Source of the DNA: Salvelinus alpinus
Lineage: Eukaryota > Chordata > Actinopteri > Salmoniformes > Salmonidae
Direction: 5' to 3'
DNA length: 64,000 nucleotides
NCBI RefSeq assembly: GCF_045679555.1
Contig: NC_092087.1
Span: 20,637,925 to 20,701,924, forward strand
The notes beneath the pieces are model-generated. The model saw nothing but the letters and a program-made list of their open reading frames with translations. It was not told the origin of the DNA and searched no databases. Shown in pieces: positions 1 through 9,774 of the stretch. The position numbers and the translations under genes are program-made. Position 1 is the first letter of the stretch; the number at the start of each line of letters is the position of its first letter.

Positions 1-512
1 CCAAATACATTCACAAACTTTTACAGATGCACAATCGAGAGCATCCTGTCAGGCTGGGGGGCGAGGTCAGTACAGGTGCATCAAAGCTGGGACCGAGAGA
101 CTGAAGAACAGCTTCTATCTCAAGGCCATCAGACTGCTAAACAGCAATCACTAACTCAGAGAGGCTGCTGCCTACATGGAGACCCAATCACTTGCCACTA
201 ACAAATAGATAATTAGTCACTTTAAACAATGCCACTTGAATAATGTTTACATATCTTACATTACTCTTATCATATGTATATACCGTATTTTATACCATCT
301 ATTGCACCTTGCCTATGCCGCTCGGCCATCGCTCATCCATATATTTATATGTACATATTCTCATTCACCCATTTTAGATTATGGTTTATTAGGTAGTTGT
401 TGGGGAATTGTTAATTCTGTCGGGAACCAGAAGCACAAGCATTTCACTACACTCACATTAACATCTGCTAACCATGTGTATGTGACCAATAAAATTAGAT
501 TTGATTTAACAC
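1..512 (+). mobile_element. 3' end of a non-LTR retrotransposon (LINE)
   Basis: Positions 1-180 resemble the degraded last part of a LINE reverse-transcriptase frame, including the stretch about a row of residues ending in a run that reads as 'kaIRLLN' in related fish elements. From 180 to 512 follows a 3' UTR ending in the motif 'gtgaccaataaaattagattt', typical of fish LINE tails. The frame is broken and the 5' part lies outside the window. The clade (Rex/CR1/L2-like) is inferred from memory of the tail, not proven. Confidence 0.7.
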
Positions 513-794
513 CATTTGCCATCTATTTTTCAACTGTGCTGTGATGTTCCACAAAAGTTCTGAACCTTTCTAATCTCATAGTTTCTACAGATTGTAAATT
601 AAAGATACAATTTTCTGCTAAAATGATTATATTATTATTGATCGATTGACTATTACTTTTCAAATCACCCAGTAGTGCTACCTGCAGAGTTAGCTCCAGG
701 TAAATGTTGCAATTCTTCAGCCATTCCAAAACAAATGATCTAATGATTCTGTCACTTCACATATATACATATATACATATATATATACATAGAC
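513..794. other. Unassigned spacer with a TACATA microsatellite
   Basis: AT-rich sequence with no recognisable gene. A short imperfect TACATA/TATATA tract lies at about 757-794, directly before the Tc1 copy. Confidence 0.5.
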
Positions 795-2154
795 AAAAAT
801 GAAATTGACCTCAGGTGCATCCTGTTTCTATTGATCATCCTTGAGGTGTTACTACAACTTGATTGGAGTCAACCTGTGGCAAATTCAATTGATCGGACAT
901 GATTTGGAAAGGCACACACCTGTCTATATAAGGTCCCACAGTTGACAGTGCATGTCAGAGCAAAAACCAAGCCATGAAGGCGAAGGAATTGTCCGTAGAG
1001 CTCCGAGACAGGGTTGTGTCGAGGCACAGATCTGGGGAAGGTTACCAAAACATTTCTGCAGCATTGAATAACACAGTGGCCTCCATCATTCTTAAATGGA
1101 AGAAGTTTGGAACCACCAAGACTCTTCCTAGAGCTGGCCGCCCAGCCAAACTGAGTAATTGAGGGAAAAAAGGCCTTGGTCTTGGTGACCAAGAACCCGA
1201 TGGTCACTCTGACAGAGCTCTAGAGTTCCTCTGTGGAGATGGGAGAACCTTCCAGACGGACAACCATCTCTACAGCAGTCCACCAATCAGGCCTTTATGG
1301 TAGAGTGGCCAGACGGAAGCCACTCCTCAGTAAAAGGCAGCACGCTTGGAGTTTGCCAAAAGGCACCTAAGGACTCTCAGACCATGAGAAACAAGATTCT
1401 CTGGTCTGATGAAACCAAAATTGAACTCTTTGGCCTGAATGCCAAGCTTGACATCTGGAGGGAACCTGGCACCATCCCTATGGTGAAGCATGGTGGTGGC
1501 AGCATTATGCTGTGTGGATGTTTTTCAGCGGCAGGGACTGGGAGATTAGTCAGGATCAAGGCAAAGATGAACGGAGCAGAGTACAGATAAATCCTTAATG
1601 AAAACCTGCTCCAGAGCACTCAGGACCACAGACTGGGGCGAAGGTTCACCTTCCTACAAGAAGACGACCCTAAGCACGCAGCCAAGACAACGCAGGAGTG
1701 GCTTCGGGACTCTGAATGTCCTTGAGTGGCCCAGCCAGATCGGACTTGATCGGACTTGAGCCCGATCGAACATCTCTGGAAAGACCTGAAAATAGCTGTG
1801 CAGCAACGCTCCCGCATCCAACATGAGAGAGCTTGAGAGAACCTGCAGAGAAGAATTGGAGAAACTCCCCAAATACAGATGTGCCAAGCTTGTAGCATCA
1901 TACCAAAGAAGACTCGAGGCTGTAATCGCTGCTTCAACAAAGGGTCTGAATACCTATGTAAATGTGATATATCCGTTCTTTTATATTTAATAAATTAGCA
2001 AAAATATTTTTTTAAACAGTTTTTGCTTTGTCATTATGGGTTACTGTGTGTAGATTGATGAGGGGGGAAATTATTTAATACATTTCAAAATAAGGCTGTA
2101 CCGTAACAAAATGTGTAAAAAGTCATGGGCCCTGAATACTTTTCGAAGGCACTG
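795..2154 (+). mobile_element. Tc1-like transposon, copy 1 (left end truncated)
   Basis: A full-size salmonid Tc1-like element. It begins with the conserved 5' leader ('ctcaggtgcatcctgtttc'), carries a decayed transposase and ends in the terminal motif 'cgaaggcactg'. The outermost left inverted repeat is missing, so the left border is only approximate. The same subfamily recurs at 9075-11240. Confidence 0.85.
974..1950 (+). pseudogene. Tc1 transposase pseudogene (copy 1)
   Basis: The frame opens MKAKELSVELRD, the usual start of this transposase subfamily, and its first 60 residues make the paired helix-turn-helix DNA-binding region. A frame break follows at about 1160. The DDE core continues in other frames: a 'WSDETK' catalytic segment near 1400-1425, a 'KHGGGSIML' segment near 1488-1510, and the C-terminal region up to about 1950. 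Several frameshifts and small deletions, one near 1700-1750, rule out a functional protein. Intact family members are about 340 residues. Confidence 0.85.
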
Positions 2155-2159
2155 CATAT

Positions 2160-3410
2160 AATACAAATCGAGGTGAGGGTGTTAGAAATGCTTTTGGCGG
2201 TTGATCTGCTTCTGTTCTGTGGGTGGCACTGTGTGCTATTTTCGAAGGATGGGATCCGGGGGGGGTTACTTAGTAGCAATGCAAATATCATGGTACAGCT
2301 ATATGGATACTCAATCACTATGGTACTTTTTGTGATATATTATGATAAATAGAATTGAAACTTGTATCTCATTATGGTAAATGGTGAAATAAGTATAGCA
2401 AGTTATAATTGTAATGGCTTAGCAGATAATAACAAAACTCGATCAGTATTTTCCTGCCTAAAAGCGAATGAATATAATATCTATTGTTGACAGGAAACTT
2501 ATTCAACAATTTTAGATGAAGTTGTGTGGAAATATACTTCTGCCATGGGCAAAGAAACTCAAAAGGGTGATGATATTCATTAACAATCATTTTGATCCGA
2601 GTGTGCAAATTGTCCAAACAGATCCGCAAAGTCGATGGATGATTTTAAACATGTTATTGGACCATAAACAGATATGGCTCATTCATCTATATGGTCCAAA
2701 TAATGATTATCCAAGCTTATTTGAAAATATATATAATACCATATCAAACCTACAAGCAATACAAGATTCTATTATTATGGAAGGAGATTATAATATGGTT
2801 TTAAATACCTCAATGGACCGTAAAGGAAATCACACTACAAACTATCACCCTCATGCACTTAAGAAAATCACAAAGGTCATGGATATATTAGAACAGGGGA
2901 TATATGGAGTCTTAAATATCCTGACCTAGTGAGATTTAAACATGGCGGAGGCTCAATCAAGCTAGTCGTCTTGACTACTTTCTTATGTCATTCTCGCTGG
3001 CACCAAAAGTTAAAAAAAAGTGTTGATAGGGGACAGAATGTAGTCGGACCATCAAATAATTGGCATATACATTATTCTCACAGAATTTCCATGTAGATGA
3101 GGATATTGGAAATTTTATCAATGCCTATTGGATGATAAAAACAAGTTAACTAAGACAGAAGATTAAAACAGACTTTTCCCAACATAACATAGGTACAGCA
3201 GATCCCCTTATTGTATGGGACACTTTTAAATGCGCCTTTAGAGGCCATGTAATTCAGTAGTCATCTCTAAATCAAAAGCAATTTAGGTTAAAAGAGTCCA
3301 TATTAACAGTAACAGTACAGATAGATAGATAGCAGTAAAAGCTGTACCATAGAGGGACAGAATAAGTCAGAGGAAAAACAAAAATAAATGGATTAACTTA
3401 TTTTTGTGGT
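2160..3410 (+). pseudogene. L1-type LINE fragment with apurinic/apyrimidinic endonuclease domain
   Basis: From the ATG at 2374 the translation shows the opening of an APE endonuclease ('IASYNCNGLADNNK'), a premature stop, and then in a shifted frame 'LIHLYGPNNDYPSLFENI' and 'IIMEGDYNMVLNTSMDRKG', the GDFN-type core of L1 ORF2 endonucleases. A short 'SRxDYF'-like segment follows near 2960-2985. The frame is interrupted many times and the reverse transcriptase part is missing; another L1 fragment at 39490-41030 carries that part but is not contiguous. This is a dead 5'-region fragment of ORF2. Confidence 0.75.
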
Positions 3411-3489
3411 CTGATCAGCCACATTGGAAAGCCATTTGGATGGAGAATCTAAGGTCATTGGTAATACTGAGTTTAAGGTAATTTAATAC

Positions 3490-4310
3490 AACAAGGCGGT
3501 GAAATTGATATTATAGTGTATTATATTTTCTTAGATGAATACGGTGAGAAAATTAGTTAGGATACGTTAAAAAAAAAAGTAGACTCATGTTAAGTATTTA
3601 GGACATATTTTAAACCAACAGGGCAGGAAAAAAGATGTAGGTAGGAACATAGTGATTTTATAAGCATTAAATTTAAGTATGAAAAGAAAAATGTTGCAGT
3701 TCTTAGGGATGGTAAATTACTGTAGGTAATGGATCCCATACTATGCAATATATATTAAATTATAGATGAGACTGATTTAAGATTAACCCAGGTTATTGTT
3801 AGATAAAATACAGTGGACTCCCGAAGGAGAGATTTCATTAGTACAGAAAACATATGCTATGTTTAGCAGTATTTTGGCTTCATCAATTCAAGTGGAGATT
3901 TGTGTTTAAGTGCTAGAAGGATGACAAGGATATATGACATCTGTGGTGATTCAGGATTGTTGATAGGATTGAGATAACCTTATTTAACCTAGGTAAGGAC
4001 TTTAGAAATTGCCACCATAGACATGTTTTTTAAATTCCATGAGTTCAGATAAAGCCAAATAGTGAGACACTTAGTTATTGTTTGGAAACAACACATAGTT
4101 GTTACTGACAGATATGAGACTAAGCTACAGACAGATAGGGGAAAGGGCAGACAGAGGGGCCCTCCTCGCACTGCTGAGACCTTGAAGGTTTGAGAGGAGA
4201 AAGTAGCATTGACTAGGGCCTGTGAAATAAAAAAGGAGACCATACAAAGCAGCACAGATAACTCTTAAAAGTAGATAAGACACTTGACAGAGAATTGTTA
4301 GATTTGCGCC
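3490..4310 (+). pseudogene. Retroviral pol remnant (RT thumb/connection and RNase H traces)
   Basis: Around 3600-3735 the translation contains the pattern V-K-Y-L-G-H-I-L followed about 30 residues later by F-L-G-M-V-N-Y-C-R, which is the conserved end of retroviral RT. Near 4190-4240 a stretch reading 'ALTRACEI' matches the helix of retroviral RNase H that contains its catalytic glutamate. Stops and frameshifts occur every few dozen codons. No integrase zinc finger or DDE core could be traced before the env region begins. Assignment rests on short motifs only. Confidence 0.65.
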
Positions 4311-4899
4311 AGTATTGATACAAGGGCGGAGCCATGTATCAAAAGGGGGATGGAATAGGGCACTTTGTGGTGTGGCCTATTAGTTAATAATAATAATTTA
4401 AAATGTTTTATATACTGTATATATAGCGTTCCCAACTTACTTGGCGGACACGAGTATGGTAACTGAAATATTAGGTCAAGATATTATCCCTAGAGTTGGT
4501 TTACTAGGATAATAATGGAGGACATTCTAGCTAATCAGATAGAACAAATAGAATGACAGAGTTAGGGACCAGAACAAGTAGGCAAAGAAGAAGATATAAT
4601 CAGATAGAATAAATGAGAAATTGTTTGTTAACCAAACCTGTATGTCCAAGATTTTATGCACTACAGGTGAATTACAGGAGAAGGTGATTCATGCAATCCA
4701 GTCCATGAGGAGAATAGGTGGAATGCAGCCCCGTTTGGGAGGGGCCATACCAAGTATTCCTAGTGACAGCCTTTGTGGTGAGAATAGCTGGAAGAGCTAC
4801 CTGGGGGCATATCACACATTGTAGGAGGGTAAGACACACTGACACTGTCGAACAATCACAGGGGTAGGAGCAGAACCAGAACCAACAGGGTACTGGGGG

Positions 4900-5880
4900 C
4901 CAACTCTCTACTGAAGATTCCCTTATACCCGACCTTTCACCACTGTGAGCGTTCATAGAAGTGAAAGTGTGGCTTGGCCTCTGGCTGATGATGTGTTCTC
5001 TGGGAGAGGGTGGGGCTTTACAGGAGTACTGGTTGTTCTGAGCTGTCTGATTGTGGGAGCCATATTCCTGATACACCATGAGCCCCATTTAGAAGGCTAA
5101 AGAGGGTAACCTGACCCATAGTTTAGACGATGAGGATTTTGTATTAACCAAGCATGAAGGATCACTTAATCTGGATAAGCAGGGAAGAAATTGAGATATT
5201 TGTGGAACCAGGAGAATTGAGACAAAATGTTTGGTTTTAACAACTGTGTATAGGAGGGTGCCAGTGTACCTGTGTAATGGGCATGGGTGTGCTTATTGGG
5301 ATTACATGATTACAAATACGGGTCCTTATTGGGAATGGAGGAGGGGTTACCTGTACAGCATAGGGGACCCGACAAAAGTAGACAGGTTTTCCATTATCTG
5401 GGGAAGGGGTGAGGGGCAGTATGATGTTTGAAAAGGTGATGAAATCCTACTAACCATCAAGGCTGTTAAGCTCACCGATGCAGGTACCTATACCCTGGGA
5501 TTGGAAAGAACCGGGGCGGATACGATGGGAATGTTCACCATAACCGTGCTGCCAAAACCGCCACCAGCTCCCACTGGTTAGCAATGCTGTACCTTCATCC
5601 CTAACAATACAAGCCCAGATGGAAGCATTTCAAAAGCTTTAAGTGGCCTTGACAAACTCTCGGTGGAAATGAAGGGTTTTGCTGGTGTGGAGGAGAGTGG
5701 ACTGTTCTCCTGGTTGGGTGGCTGGTTCGAAATCTGTTACAGATGTGGCGCAGGCTTCAGGTATGATGCCATTGCTTGAGACTCCGGAAGGAGACGCTGA
5801 CACTGAGTCTAACTTCCGGAGAGGAATGGGGCTGACTGAGGATGATCCTTGGTTCGCTGTGGGTGAGGTTGTGGGATGAA
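4900..5880 (+). pseudogene. Retroviral env remnant with an immunoglobulin-like segment
   Basis: A hydrophobic run 'VLVVLSCLIVGAIFLI' at about 5020-5070 looks like an Env leader/signal anchor. At about 5440-5575 the sequence 'KLTDAGTYTLG' lies in a strand context typical of a V-type immunoglobulin fold. Next, at 5583-5700, come a 'CC' pair followed by N-N-T-S and then 'GLFSWLGGWF', resembling the region after the disulphide-bonded loop of a gamma-type transmembrane subunit. Stops at about 5430 and 5581 and further frame changes break the gene. Fusion peptide and heptad repeats were not identified. The Ig-like reading is interpretation from short motifs. Confidence 0.55.
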
Positions 5881-5894
5881 AAAGTTGATAATCA

Positions 5895-6198
5895 GTAGCT
5901 TAATGTGATAAAATATTGTGTACAACAATACATTTGTAGATAATAATGCACAGTATGTTTGTCATGTTTGTGTACAGTTCTCTTGACTTAAGATTGGTTG
6001 TTAAGGGACCACTTGTCACATTGTCCAGTGTTTGTGTTATGATAAACAATGTGTTTTCTGTCCAGATAAAGATGGTGATACAGCTTAATGTAACTAACAT
6101 ACATGTAAGAACTTATGTGAAGGTTTAAAGTTCCTGGGTGGCAAGGAACCCACCTGGTACAAGATAGGTGTAGCAGGGAGGACCAGATGGTTTTAATG
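5895..6198 (+). repeat. Unit later duplicated downstream of the LTR
   Basis: The segment 5937-6198 recurs, rearranged, at 7406-7724. Its first 45 bp (5895-5940) also resemble the sequence following each exon-like block at 7399 and 7900. It contains no open frame of note and lies between the env remnant and the polypurine modules. Confidence 0.7.
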
Positions 6199-6256
6199 TT
6201 TTCTACAAATATACTCTGTGTGTTTTCTAATATCAATAATGTTGTTTTTGGTGAGT

Positions 6257-6444
6257 GACACCCTTGCGGGTGTCAAAAGGGGGAATCATAAAAACACCAA
6301 TAAAAAAGAGCTGTGTTCTGAATAGTCTTTAAGGGTTTAAAGTTCCCAGGTTTAACTACAACCTGGTATGTGTGTCTCGATCATTGAACGTGATGGTATC
6401 TTTTTCTTAGTATTTACACCCGCAAGGGGTGTAAAAAGGGGGAT
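6257..6444 (+). promoter_or_regulatory. Two hairpin plus polypurine-tract modules before the 3' LTR
   Basis: Module 1 has the hairpin gacaccc-ttgc-gggtgtc at about 6257-6274, then tcaaaagggggaat. Module 2 has tacaccc-gcaag-gggtgta at about 6416-6434, then aaaaagggggatt abutting the LTR at 6445. A purine run next to the LTR primes plus-strand synthesis in retroviruses, so module 2 is the functional polypurine tract by position. Module 1 appears to be an older duplicate or an internal tract. Confidence 0.7.
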
Positions 6445-7145
6445 TGTGAAGGATGGTTTTGTTCTCTTTTTAACAAAAATATATGCCTTATAGAAATAGG
6501 ACATGTTAATCACAAAACATAGCGTGACTGCAGAAAAGCTGTTGTTAATCTAGGGTGTCGACTGTGCAAACCACAAGGTTGAGACAAGATGGAAAAATGC
6601 TGAATAACAAGAAAACAGGAACTGAGGAATGTGTAGGAAAAATTCTGAATAACAAGAAAACAGGAACTGAGGAATGTGTAGAAACCGACAACTCAGGTCA
6701 ATCTTCACAAACACCATTCCGGACATCTGAATCCTGAGTGCTGTGGGGCTGGGACCAGCCTGGGCATCACCGATAGGCTAGCAAGTTTAAACCACGCTAA
6801 GCCTCTACTGTGACAGGCCAACTCTAAAGTTGGAACTACCTCTGTCACAGTATAAAAGAAGATGTCTGTACTATTTCAGTCAGTTCTCTGCTTTACCTTG
6901 CGTGGTGATACAGTGAACCCGTATATACGAAAATTGCATTTACCATTTATCACAGTATAAAAGAAGATGTCTGTACTATTTCAGTCAGTTCTCTGCTTTA
7001 CCCTGCGTGGTGATACAGTGAACCCGTATATACGAAAATTGCATTTACCATTTATCAGTGTTAAATAAATATAATTAAAGTATATTCGGTGACTCTGAAT
7101 CACATTTTATCCTGATACCAGATTCGATTGACGCAACCCTTTACA
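6445..7145 (+). repeat. Retroviral 3' LTR (701 bp)
   Basis: It starts TGTGAAGG directly after the polypurine tract and ends CCTTTACA, a near-perfect inverted pair bounded by TG...CA. It contains two TATA-like tataaaag boxes at 6851 and 6956 because of an internal 105-bp tandem duplication, and an AATAAA-type signal in 'gttaaataaatataa' near 7060-7075. No matching 5' LTR lies in the window. Confidence 0.8.
6846..7055 (+). repeat. 105-bp tandem duplication of the LTR core promoter
   Basis: Two head-to-tail copies (6846-6950 and 6951-7055) each start 'cacagtataaaagaag' and end 'ttaccatttat', differing at about one position. Each carries a TATA box and the putative transcription start. Confidence 0.9.
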
Positions 7146-7291
7146 CTAATCAAATGACCTGTGAAGTCAGTTATACATGGGATGGAAATTAAGCTAGCCT
7201 GAGGCTAGTACTTTTCAGACTGGGCTAGTAGACAGTGTGCCAAACTAGCCTGACACAGTAGTGAAATGGCTATTAGAAAACATCCTGTTGC

Positions 7292-7398
7292 AGTGTGATA
7301 CAAGCACAAGAGTCCAGTTGTAGAGACTACAGCAGATTGAGCCTGTGAATGGACAGGTCAGTAACTCATCAAATGTGATAAAATATTGTGTACAACAC
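7292..7398 (+). pseudogene. Pseudo-exon, diverged copy of the block at 7830-7890
   Basis: About 75 bp here align with 7834-7890, including the segment ending 'gagcctgtgaatggacag'. That end is followed by gtcagt, an excellent splice donor. In the frame that is open in the second copy, this copy carries an in-frame TAG, so it cannot code. The two copies are separated by the rearranged 7399-7725 block. Confidence 0.55.
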
Positions 7399-7725
7399 AT
7401 TGTCACATTGTCCAGTGTTTGTGTTATGATAAACAATGTGTTTTCTGTCCAGATAAAGATGGTGATACAGCTTAATGTAACTAACATACATGTAAGAACT
7501 TATGTGAAGGTTTAAAGTTCATGGGTGGCAAGGAACCCACCTGGTACAAGATAGGTGTAGCAGGGAGGACCAGATGGTTTTAGATAATAATGCACAGTAT
7601 GTTTGTCATGTTTGTGTACAGTTCTCTTGACTTAAGATTGGTTGTTATGGGACCACTTGTCACATTGTCCAGTGTTTGTGTTATGATAAACAATGTGTTT
7701 TCTGTCCAGATAAAGATGGTGATAC
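7399..7725 (+). repeat. Scrambled copies of the 5937-6198 segment
   Basis: 7406-7581 matches 6014-6198 and is followed at once by 7582-7724, which matches 5937-6086. The join at 7582 is therefore tail to head, as expected of a tandem array of one 262-bp unit. Identity is very high, with only a few substitutions. Confidence 0.85.
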
Positions 7726-7773
7726 AGCATTGAAAAATACCTACCACTGACCAAATATCTCGTTGTTTTCCAG

Positions 7774-9073
7774 TCCAACAGGAGTGCATCCCTCAGGCCA
7801 TCCGGTGCATGGACATCTCGAGCCAGTGTGGTCTGAGCACAAGCATCCAGTTGTTGAGACTAGAGCACAACGAGCCTGTGGACGGACAAGGCAGTAACTC
7901 ATCAAATATGATACAACTTTGTGTAAAACATTGAATTTGTAGATGCATCGAAATGTTGACTTTATATCCCCGTTTCCCCATGTTTTAGACATGAGGCGTG
8001 AGATGAAGTACATCAGGCTCACCCCACAAGAAGCAGTGCATGATCAACGCCACCCTCAGCAAGGAGATCTGCTAGAAGAGATGAATCTCCCATCCTCTCT
8101 TTCACTCTGTCTCTCTCTTGCTCTCTCTCTAGTTAAGCAGTCCAGATTATTTTCATAGGGTGTGTCCTATCCAACTCTACTTACTTTTTATTTGGAGTTC
8201 AATGGAAACATTGAAGTTCCAAGCATGAGGGATGATGTCGGGATAGCAGGTAGCCATTTGCTTTGATGTTGGCAGTTAATTTGAAATATTGTCAGTTCAA
8301 CTTAAATGTTGTCATTTAATAATTCCACAAACTGGCTGGCTAGTTAGCTGACAAACTAACATACTATGCAAAGATGAACTATTACTTTAGTTGGCTGCTT
8401 TTACCAAAACTTGAATGTAAAATAACCTATTCTAGGAGCCTATTGTTTGTGTATGATATTTATTCATTGTTCACTTGTTTTTCAACCATGTCAAGTACAG
8501 GCAGGAATGCCTTGGGCCTTCAACAAGTAAGACACAGTTAAGAAATCATTTGAACATCACAGATATAAATTCCCACTGTTTCCATTATAAAGTAAATCAC
8601 ATTACTTTAGTTGTCTGCCTTGATCAAAACTTGTATGTAATATAACCTATTATGGGAGCCTAGTGTGTGTGTGTATGAACTATGTTGAATATTTTTGGAT
8701 CATTGCCTTCCCTAAAAACAGGTATTGACAGGAGGCGTGATGAGAATGCTGATCGAGTGCCCCATCCCCAAAACGGATTGGAATAAAACCTCAAGGTAAG
8801 ATAAAAACTGATTTGTGTGCAAAAACTATTTAGATTTACAGACGTTCACTGTTGCAGTGCCAACTATGGGAGCATGTGGTCCTTGAAGAACTCTTCTAGT
8901 CCAGCAATTTGATTCTGCCTGAGGTTGTCACGATGGATGGCGATGGTGGCTTTGGTGGTCCCCACAACGAAGAAGAAAGTGTCCCTTCCAGTGATGTGGA
9001 GCTGCCCTTGGACCTGGTGCCGCACTTTACAGACAACACCCCATCCAACAACTGTGATCTGAGAACCCTTTTT
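7774..9073 (+). pseudogene. Unrecognised split gene remnant (four exon-like blocks)
   Basis: I do not recognise the product. Block A (7774-7890) follows the acceptor 'cgttgttttccag' and reads open through 'ISSQCGLSTSIQLLRLEHNE', ending AAG before gcagta (a GC-type donor). Block B starts at 7989 after 'ccatgttttag' and continues A's frame with 'DMRREMKYIRLTPQEAV'; its donor is unclear. Block C (8722-8795) lies between 'cctaaaaacag' and 'gtaagat'. Block D starts at 8905 after 'ttctagtccag', keeps C's frame, and reads an acidic stretch until it is cut by a Tc1 copy at about 9074. The phases of A to B and C to D agree. It may be the stump of a host gene or a captured copy; a chance arrangement is possible. 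Confidence 0.4.
8159..8721 (+). other. Intron-like, no gene seen
   Basis: AT-rich sequence between exon-like blocks B and C. Two weakly similar sentences of sequence at about 8380-8440 and 8600-8660 ('attactttagttg...tgtatgtaa...ataacctatt') suggest an old internal duplication. Confidence 0.4.
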
Positions 9074-9074
9074 A

Positions 9075-9681
9075 GAGTCTTCTTGGGTATGACGCTACAA
9101 GCTTGGCACACCTGCATTTGGGGAGTTTCTCCCATTCCTCTCTGCAGATTCTCTCAGATTCTCTCCAGAGATGTTCGATCGGGTTCAAGTCCGGGCTCTC
9201 GCTGGGCCGTCAAGGATATTCAAACACTTGTCCCGAAGCCACTCCTGCGTTGTCTTGGCTGTGTGGTTAGGGTCGTTGTCCTGTTGGAAGGTGAACCTTC
9301 GCTCCAGTTTGAGGTCCAGGCCAAAAAGTTCATTCTTAGTTTCATCAGACCAGAGAATCTTGTTTTTCATTGTCTGAGAGTCTTTAGGTGCCTTTTGGCA
9401 AACTCCATGCGGGCTGTCATGTGCCTTTTACTGAAGAGTGGCTTCTGTCTGGCCACTCTACCATAAAGGCCTGATTGGTGGAGTGCTGCAGAGATGGTTG
9501 TCCTTCTGAAGGTTCTCCCATCTCCACAGAGGAACTCTAGAGCTCTGTCAGAGTGACCATTGGGTTCTTGGTCACCTCCCTGTGATGGAGGCCACTGTGT
9601 TCTTGGGTACATTCAATGCTGCAGACATTTTTTGGTACCCTTCCCCAGATCTGTGCCTCGGTACAATACCTTCGACCCCAT
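9075..9681 (-). pseudogene. Tc1 transposase pseudogene (copy 2)
   Basis: On the minus strand the start codon is at 9679-9681. The frame is soon broken, and fragments of the DNA-binding region ('TTISAALHQSGLYGR') and the catalytic core ('MRNKILWSDETKNELFGLDL', about 9310-9370) follow. A large part of the centre between the first DDE residue and the 'FQQDNDPNHTAKTTQEWLRD' segment is deleted, and the C-terminus is lost. It is inactive. Confidence 0.85.
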
Positions 9682-9774
9682 GGCTTGGTTTTTGCTCTGA
9701 CATGCACTGTCAACTGTCGGACCTTACATAGACAGGCGTGTGCCTTTCCAAATCATGTCCAATCAATTTAATAT

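Larger units (their letters stand above)
3480..7145 (+). mobile_element. Endogenous retrovirus remnant: partial pol, env and 3' LTR
   Basis: In order along the + strand: the end of a retroviral reverse transcriptase, RNase H-like traces, an env-like region with a hydrophobic leader and a transmembrane-subunit signature, duplicated hairpin plus polypurine tract modules, and a 701-bp LTR. No 5' LTR, gag or protease is present in the window, so the provirus is truncated at its 5' side against the L1 fragment. All frames carry many stops and it cannot be active. The reverse transcriptase resembles gamma/epsilon-type retroviruses of fish; the exact clade is inference. Confidence 0.75.

Noticed and set aside
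8722-9060. Autophagy ATG2-like coding sequence
   Set aside because: A faint likeness of a short 'CPIP' stretch to one motif is not enough; product left unnamed.
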